Of a stretch of 26,999 nucleotides of DNA, positions 22,897 to 26,999 are shown piece after piece. The translations under genes were made by a program, and so were the position numbers. Below the pieces are notes generated by a model. That model did no database searches and was not told where the DNA came from. It saw only the letters and a program-made list of their open reading frames with translations. Numbering within the stretch: position 1 is the stretch's first letter; every line of letters starts with the position of its first letter. Source of the stretch: CAYLVJ01 sp964615425 (lineage in GTDB: Bacteria; Patescibacteriota; Minisyncoccia; Minisyncoccales; CAYTKG01); contig CAZTOB010000009.1 in assembly GCA_964615425.1 (NCBI GenBank), forward strand, positions 1 through 26,999. Direction: 5' to 3'.

Positions 22897-24533
22897 TAAG
22901 TTTTTTAAAGAAAAAAAGGATCCTTCTTTTTATTGCTCTCCCTTTTGTTTTAGGAGGGTTGGTGTTCGGCGGATTTAAAATCTTTGGATCGCAGAACAAC
23001 AACCTAGAAACGACGATTGTAAAAAGGGATACTATTACGAAGAAGGTGCAGGCAAGTGGGGAGGTGACCTTAAAAAACAGGATTGAGCTTTCTTTCAAAG
23101 AAGGAGGAGAGATTGAAGAGATTCTAAACAAGGAAGGTAAATCTGTGCAAAAAGGTGATCCGATTGTACAAATAAAAAATATTGATCTTCAAGCTGCTTA
23201 TTTGCAAGCAAATGCTAGTTACAATAAAGCTCTCGCTAACTTACAGAAGGTCCAGGAGGGTGCTACCGAGGAAGAGGTTAATGTCTATGAAAGCAACCTT
23301 GACCTAACAAAAGCAAGTATGGCCCAGGTTGAATCAAGCCTCAGGAGGGCAAGAGTTGAGCTGGAAAATACAAAAGAGGAGTATGATCGAAATATCAATC
23401 TTTACAAGGCCACGGGGGAAAATGAGGTCAAGGCGGCGTTGATAGATATGCAAAACGCATTAAGTGACGTAGACAATATTCAAAGAGAACACTTTGTTAC
23501 AAATGATCGAGAGAGTTTGCGTATTAGAAATTTAGAACAAAAAATGCGAAACAGTATAGATGATCTTGAAAGTGTTTCTGTGCTTGAGGAAAGGTTCGGG
23601 GTGGCTAAAGAGAGTTTAAGTTCATTCTTGGATTACTTGACAGAAGTCAGAGAGGTTTGCGATAAGCCTGCTTATAGAAATAAGGTGAGTGATACTCAAA
23701 AAGAAACCCTGGAGGCTGCAAAATCTACCATAAACACTACCCTTGGAAGTGTTGTAACTAGTGAAAGCAACTATTTGTCCGCACTAGCAGGGAAAGAGGA
23801 GAAAGTGAGACTTCTTGAGGCTTCAATTGATGAGCTTGAGGACTCTCTTGAGAGCAAAAAGGAGGAGGTGGAGAAAAGAAAAAGAGAGTTGATTCAGGTG
23901 TCACGATCTCCCAAGGACTATGAGGTGATGTCAGTACAGGCTGATGTAGACAATGCCTTTGCTGTCTTAAATAGAGCAGAAAATGATTTAAGTGAAGCAA
24001 GGCTTAAAGCTCCTTGCAGCGGGGTAGTGGGAAAGATAAATGTTGATCCGGCGGAGATGGTAAGCAAAGGAGAGCCGGTTGCTCTGATGCTTTGCGAAGG
24101 AGGATACAATGTGCAAGTTGATGTTCCTGAAACTGATATCGGTATGATTGAAGTGGGAGACAAGGCTTTAGTTTCCGTGTATGCCTTTCCCGGTCAACTT
24201 TACGAAGGAGAAGTGATTGAAATAGAGCCAGCAGAGACTATCCTGCAAGGTGTTGTTTACTACAGGATAAAGATTAACTTTGACTCACCAAGAAATATTA
24301 AGCCGGGTATGACTTCTGATGTAGATATTGTGACCGAGACAAAAGAAGGTGTGTTGGTGATTCCTCAAATTGCTATCGATCAAAGACCGGAAGGAGACTA
24401 TGTACGCATCAGAGAGGGAAGAGACTTTGTAGAGCGGAAGATAGAAACAGGCATCAGTGACTTTGAGGGAAACGTAGAGGTAACGGCTGGTTTAAAAGAA
24501 GGTGAAGAGATAGTGCTTTATGAAAATGATTGA
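22893..24533 (+). CDS. Membrane fusion / adaptor protein (MacA-HlyD-like)
   Basis: The 546-residue protein has one N-terminal membrane segment (about 8-28) and then the HlyD/MacA order. A first half-lipoyl strand (ELSFKEGGEIEEILNKEG, QKGDPIVQI) comes before a very long coiled coil (about 100-350, rich in E, K and L). The second lipoyl half (RLKAPCSGVVGKINVDPAEMVSKGEPV) and the beta-barrel domain (VQVDVPETDIGMIEVGDKALV, then GMTSDVDIVTE) follow. E. coli MacA has 371 residues, so the coil here is extended. The adaptor links an inner-membrane ABC transporter to outer structures. No TolC-type partner is seen, as expected for a cell without a standard outer membrane. Overlaps its neighbours on both sides. 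Confidence 0.88.
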   Translation: MISFLKKKRILLFIALPFVLGGLVFGGFKIFGSQNNNLETTIVKRDTITKKVQASGEVTLKNRIELSFKEGGEIEEILNKEGKSVQKGDPIVQIKNIDLQAAYLQANASYNKALANLQKVQEGATEEEVNVYESNLDLTKASMAQVESSLRRARVELENTKEEYDRNINLYKATGENEVKAALIDMQNALSDVDNIQREHFVTNDRESLRIRNLEQKMRNSIDDLESVSVLEERFGVAKESLSSFLDYLTEVREVCDKPAYRNKVSDTQKETLEAAKSTINTTLGSVVTSESNYLSALAGKEEKVRLLEASIDELEDSLESKKEEVEKRKRELIQVSRSPKDYEVMSVQADVDNAFAVLNRAENDLSEARLKAPCSGVVGKINVDPAEMVSKGEPVALMLCEGGYNVQVDVPETDIGMIEVGDKALVSVYAFPGQLYEGEVIEIEPAETILQGVVYYRIKINFDSPRNIKPGMTSDVDIVTETKEGVLVIPQIAIDQRPEGDYVRIREGRDFVERKIETGISDFEGNVEVTAGLKEGEEIVLYEND

Positions 24534-25242
24534 AGTTAAAGATTTGGGCAAAGCTTATCAAACAGGCGAGGTGGTGACACATGCTCTGCGTAGTGTTAGT
24601 TTCAAGATTGATCCCGGTGAATTTGTGGCGATCATGGGGCCGTCCGGTTCCGGCAAATCAACCCTCATGCACATTATGAGCTTCTTAGATCGCCCTACTA
24701 AAGGGATTTATCTTTTTAAAGGAAATAGCATTGATGAGTTAACTGATTTTGAATTGGCAAGAATTAGAAACAAGAGGATGGGATTTGTTTTCCAAACCTT
24801 TAATTTACTTTCCAAGACTTCTGTTTTTGAAAACGTGAGACTTCCTCTTATTTACTCTTCAATTAACCCTCGAAAGCAGGAAAAAATGGTTCGAGAGGCT
24901 GTGGATGCGGTAGGGCTTACCCCGAGAATTAAGCATAGACCTAATCAGCTTTCAGGAGGTGAAAAGCAAAGAGTGGCTATTGCACGGGCCTTGGTTAACA
25001 ACCCCCACGTTATTTTTGCTGATGAACCAACCGGTAACTTGGATTCAAAAACAGGAAATCAAATTATGCAGATTTTGCAAGTCCTGCACGAAAAAGGTCA
25101 TACAATCGTTCTTGTTACACACGAAAAGCATACCTCAAAGCACGCAGAAAGAATTATTTATCTAAAAGATGGAAAGATTGAAAGCGACCGGGAGGTTGCA
25201 GAGAGGCTTTTTGCAAAAAAAAGTAATGAACTTCTCAAATGA
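24520..25242 (+). CDS. ABC transporter ATPase (MacB/LolD type)
   Basis: The 240-residue protein is the ATP-driven engine of the exporter. The motifs are complete: Walker A GPSGSGKST (about 40-48), Q-loop FVFQTFNLL (about 88-96), signature LSGGEKQRVAIARAL (about 145-159), Walker B VIFADEPTGNLD (about 165-176) and H-loop VTHEKH. EPTGNLDSKTG is typical of the MacB/LolD/FtsE branch. The ATPase is encoded apart from its permease, as in Gram-positive and LolCDE-like systems, not fused as in E. coli MacB. The start is ATG 24520 or the in-frame ATG 24526, both inside the end of the adaptor gene. It overlaps the permease gene by 4 bases (ATGA). Confidence 0.95.
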   Translation: MKMIEVKDLGKAYQTGEVVTHALRSVSFKIDPGEFVAIMGPSGSGKSTLMHIMSFLDRPTKGIYLFKGNSIDELTDFELARIRNKRMGFVFQTFNLLSKTSVFENVRLPLIYSSINPRKQEKMVREAVDAVGLTPRIKHRPNQLSGGEKQRVAIARALVNNPHVIFADEPTGNLDSKTGNQIMQILQVLHEKGHTIVLVTHEKHTSKHAERIIYLKDGKIESDREVAERLFAKKSNELLK

Positions 25243-26501
25243 AACTAAAAGACCACCTTAAAACAGCCCTGACGGGCCTTCAAACAAACAAAGTGCGCTC
25301 TATACTTACTATCTTAGGTATTGTAATCGGTATTTCAGCAGTTACGACTGCACTATCAATTGGTGGTGGGGCAGAGAAGTTAATTTTGAGTCAAATTTCC
25401 TCCCTCGGTTCCAACAATATCTTTATTGAACCCGGGGCTTGGTCGGAAAGAATGGAACGGGGTTCTTTTGTCGAGGGTTCAACCGAGGAAGCTCAGATCA
25501 AAACTCTGAAATATTCTGACGCTAAAGCACTAAAGAGACTTCCTTTGATCAAAAACTCAGTCCCTTTTGCTTACGGAGTAGACAGGATCGTAGCAAACGG
25601 AGAAGATAAAAAAGTGAGTTTCTTAGGCACAGATCATACAGCTCAGCTTCTAACTAATGACGAGGTAATTTACGGGCGCAACCTTACTCAGGAAGATGTG
25701 GTGGGAATGAAAAGGGTGGTGGTTTTAGGTTACAACGTTTGGCAAGATTTGTTTGGTGATAATGATCCGGTGGGGGATAGTGTACGCATTAAAAAGACTA
25801 AATTTCGAGTTATCGGTGTTCTGGAAGAAAAAGGGCCTCAAGCTTTTGCTAATCAGGATGATAGCATCTCAGTTCCTATTACAACCGCTCAAAACCTTCT
25901 TCTACCCGATGACAGTCTACGCTTTATTGTTACTCAAGCTCAAAATGAAAAATTAATTGAGCCCACTGTAACTCAAATTCGAAATGTTCTGCGAACAAGG
26001 CACAATATCAACAACCCTACGAATGATCCTGCCAAGGACGATTTCAAGGTTGTAACCCAGAAGGACGCAGAAAGAATTGTTGGGAATGTAACTGGCATCT
26101 TCACAGTTTTGGTGGCCTCCATTGCGGCAATATCGTTGGTTGTCGGAGGAGTAGGAATTATGAATATTATGTTAGTTTCTGTCAGTGAGCGCACGAAAGA
26201 AATTGGTCTCAGAAAAGCTGTTGGAGCGAAAAAGAAAGACATTCTTCTTCAATTCTTGTTCGAGGCAGTCCTTCTGACTTTGGCGGGTGGCATACTCGGC
26301 ATTATTTTGGGATCCCTTCTTTCCTATGTCGGCTCGATAGCTTTCCGGTATATTCTTGGCTCTTCTTGGGGCTTTTTTGTTCCCTTTAAGGCTTTCTTGT
26401 TGGGCTTCGGGGTTTCGTTTGTGGTGGGGATGACATTTGGTCTTTATCCAGCTAGAAAAGCGTCTCGCCTAAGCCCTATCGAGGCTTTGCGTTATGAATA
26501 A
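25239..26501 (+). CDS. MacB-like ABC permease (FtsX domain)
   Basis: The 420-residue protein has the MacB permease plan: one N-terminal membrane helix (about 20-42, SILTILGIVIGISAV), a large extracytoplasmic MacB-PCD domain (about 45-270), and three C-terminal helices forming the FtsX domain (VLVASIAAISLVVGGVGIMN, then FLFEAVLLTLAGGILGIILG, then a last helix near 385-405). The cytoplasmic coupling loop VSERTKEIGLRKAVGAKKKDI lies between the first two, and the protein ends in LYPARKASRLSPIEALRYE, a hallmark of the family. With the ATPase and adaptor it would form a mechanotransmission-type exporter for a peptide, antibiotic or lipid-linked substrate; the substrate is unknown. It is the last gene of the operon; no clear terminator follows. 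Confidence 0.93.
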   Translation: MKLKDHLKTALTGLQTNKVRSILTILGIVIGISAVTTALSIGGGAEKLILSQISSLGSNNIFIEPGAWSERMERGSFVEGSTEEAQIKTLKYSDAKALKRLPLIKNSVPFAYGVDRIVANGEDKKVSFLGTDHTAQLLTNDEVIYGRNLTQEDVVGMKRVVVLGYNVWQDLFGDNDPVGDSVRIKKTKFRVIGVLEEKGPQAFANQDDSISVPITTAQNLLLPDDSLRFIVTQAQNEKLIEPTVTQIRNVLRTRHNINNPTNDPAKDDFKVVTQKDAERIVGNVTGIFTVLVASIAAISLVVGGVGIMNIMLVSVSERTKEIGLRKAVGAKKKDILLQFLFEAVLLTLAGGILGIILGSLLSYVGSIAFRYILGSSWGFFVPFKAFLLGFGVSFVVGMTFGLYPARKASRLSPIEALRYE

Positions 26502-26588
26502 AGATAAGGGAGCGCATCTCAATTGCAGAGAGTCTGGACAGGGTGATCGATTAAGCAGCGGAGACTATATAAAGTAAAAAATACTTAC

Positions 26589-26999
26589 ATGAGCCACGCT
26601 TTTAGAAAAATTTGTCAGACGATTCTTTTAAAAAACCAAGAAAAGGGTGTTTTACTTTTGAGGCTAAAACATAATAAAAAGTGGGAGCTTCCGGGAGGGA
26701 GAATGGACAAAGGGGAAGAGTGGCTAGAGGGGTTAAGAAGAGAGGTTGAGGAGGAAACGGGTATTAAAAACTTTAAGATCACGTATTTTGACGATGTAGA
26801 TACCTGGACGCACAGAGGCTTCCCACAATACGGAACTTTTTTTATAGGAGAAACCAAAGAAAAAGAGATAACTCTTTCTAAAGATCACGATAAATATCTT
26901 TGGGTTAAAAACGAAAAAGACATAAGCAAGCTTAATTTTGCTCACCCTCGACTTAAGAAGATGTGCAAAGAAGAATTCTTAAAAGGGAAAAAAGAATAC
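26589..26999 (+). CDS. Nudix hydrolase, 3' end beyond the window
   Basis: An open frame of 137 codons runs from ATG 26589 to the last base without a stop. It has a full Nudix box (G37, E43, R51-E52, E55-E56, G58) after the typical KWELPGG strand. The remaining part has a plausible Nudix fold end (DHDKYLWVKNEKDISKLNF). Substrate unknown. It resembles the Nudix gene at 17818 in family only; the sequences differ. TATAAA at 26568-26573 may be its -10 box, again close to the start. The fragment is probably nearly complete, as many Nudix proteins have 130-160 residues. Confidence 0.88.
   Translation, partial: MSHAFRKICQTILLKNQEKGVLLLRLKHNKKWELPGGRMDKGEEWLEGLRREVEEETGIKNFKITYFDDVDTWTHRGFPQYGTFFIGETKEKEITLSKDHDKYLWVKNEKDISKLNFAHPRLKKMCKEEFLKGKKEY

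Noticed and set aside
22893..25242. Alternative genetic code with TGA read as glycine or tryptophan
   Set aside because: TGA closes several genes exactly at ATGA overlaps with the next start, and no well-conserved frame continues through a TGA.
26515..26588. AGAGAGTC and AGGGTG segments resembling parts of a T-box leader before the last Nudix gene
   Set aside because: The whole spacer is 87 bases, too short for a T-box, and there is no terminator.
1..26999. CRISPR array, insertion sequence, rRNA or integrase gene
   Set aside because: No regularly spaced repeats, transposase, recombinase or rRNA-like sequence was seen anywhere in the window.

Overview
The window reads as a fragment of a small bacterial genome of the Candidate Phyla Radiation (Patescibacteria) type. 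This is inferred from gene style, not proven: moderately AT-rich DNA, tight packing with many 4-14 base overlaps, lysine-rich proteins, almost no Shine-Dalgarno sequences, and -10 boxes placed very close to start codons. TGA is used as an ordinary stop (for example in the ATGA overlaps at 22893 and 25239), so the UGA=Gly code of Absconditabacteria/Gracilibacteria does not apply. One run of exactly 100 N (22417-22516) is a scaffold gap that truncates a methyltransferase gene.

Layout. 1-2060: the 3' end of a tRNA-Ser, a GC-rich structured spacer, a calcineurin-like phosphoesterase with an almost leaderless promoter, a strong terminator, and a membrane-anchored protein of unknown function. 2066-5637: an overlapping information-processing operon made of a short MscS-like channel, primase DnaG and a housekeeping sigma factor. 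The sigma factor carries an N-terminal domain that looks like the C-terminal domain of the RNA polymerase alpha subunit. 5634-14066, minus strand: one giant gene of about 2810 codons for a cyclic beta-1,2-glucan synthase, convergent with rpoD and preceded by a stand-alone ATP-cone protein. 14422-14671: divergent promoters and a tRNA-Asn(GTT) with its terminator.

14.8-19.9 kb is an accessory block next to the tRNA-Asn. It holds a GKDT-type P-loop nucleotide kinase, a thymidylate-synthase-like protein overlapping a QueC-like PP-loop ATPase, a CYTH triphosphate-tunnel protein and a Nudix hydrolase, followed by an AbiEi/AbiEii toxin-antitoxin pair whose promoter contains a perfect 9-base-arm operator. 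A dNMP-kinase-like, a TS-like and a deazapurine-synthase-like protein together with two phosphate-ester families suggest modified-nucleotide chemistry or a nucleotide-based defence module. This is the best candidate here for an undescribed system; its function is inference only.

19.9-22.4 kb: a small hypothetical protein, a DUF362/ferredoxin iron-sulfur protein, a 26-residue hydrophobic peptide gene fitted exactly between its neighbours, and a THUMP-style RNA methyltransferase cut by the gap. 22.6-26.5 kb: an operon under a near-consensus promoter, encoding an AbrB-like regulator, a MacA/HlyD-like adaptor, an ABC ATPase and a MacB/FtsX permease, all overlapping. The window ends inside a second Nudix hydrolase gene (from 26589).
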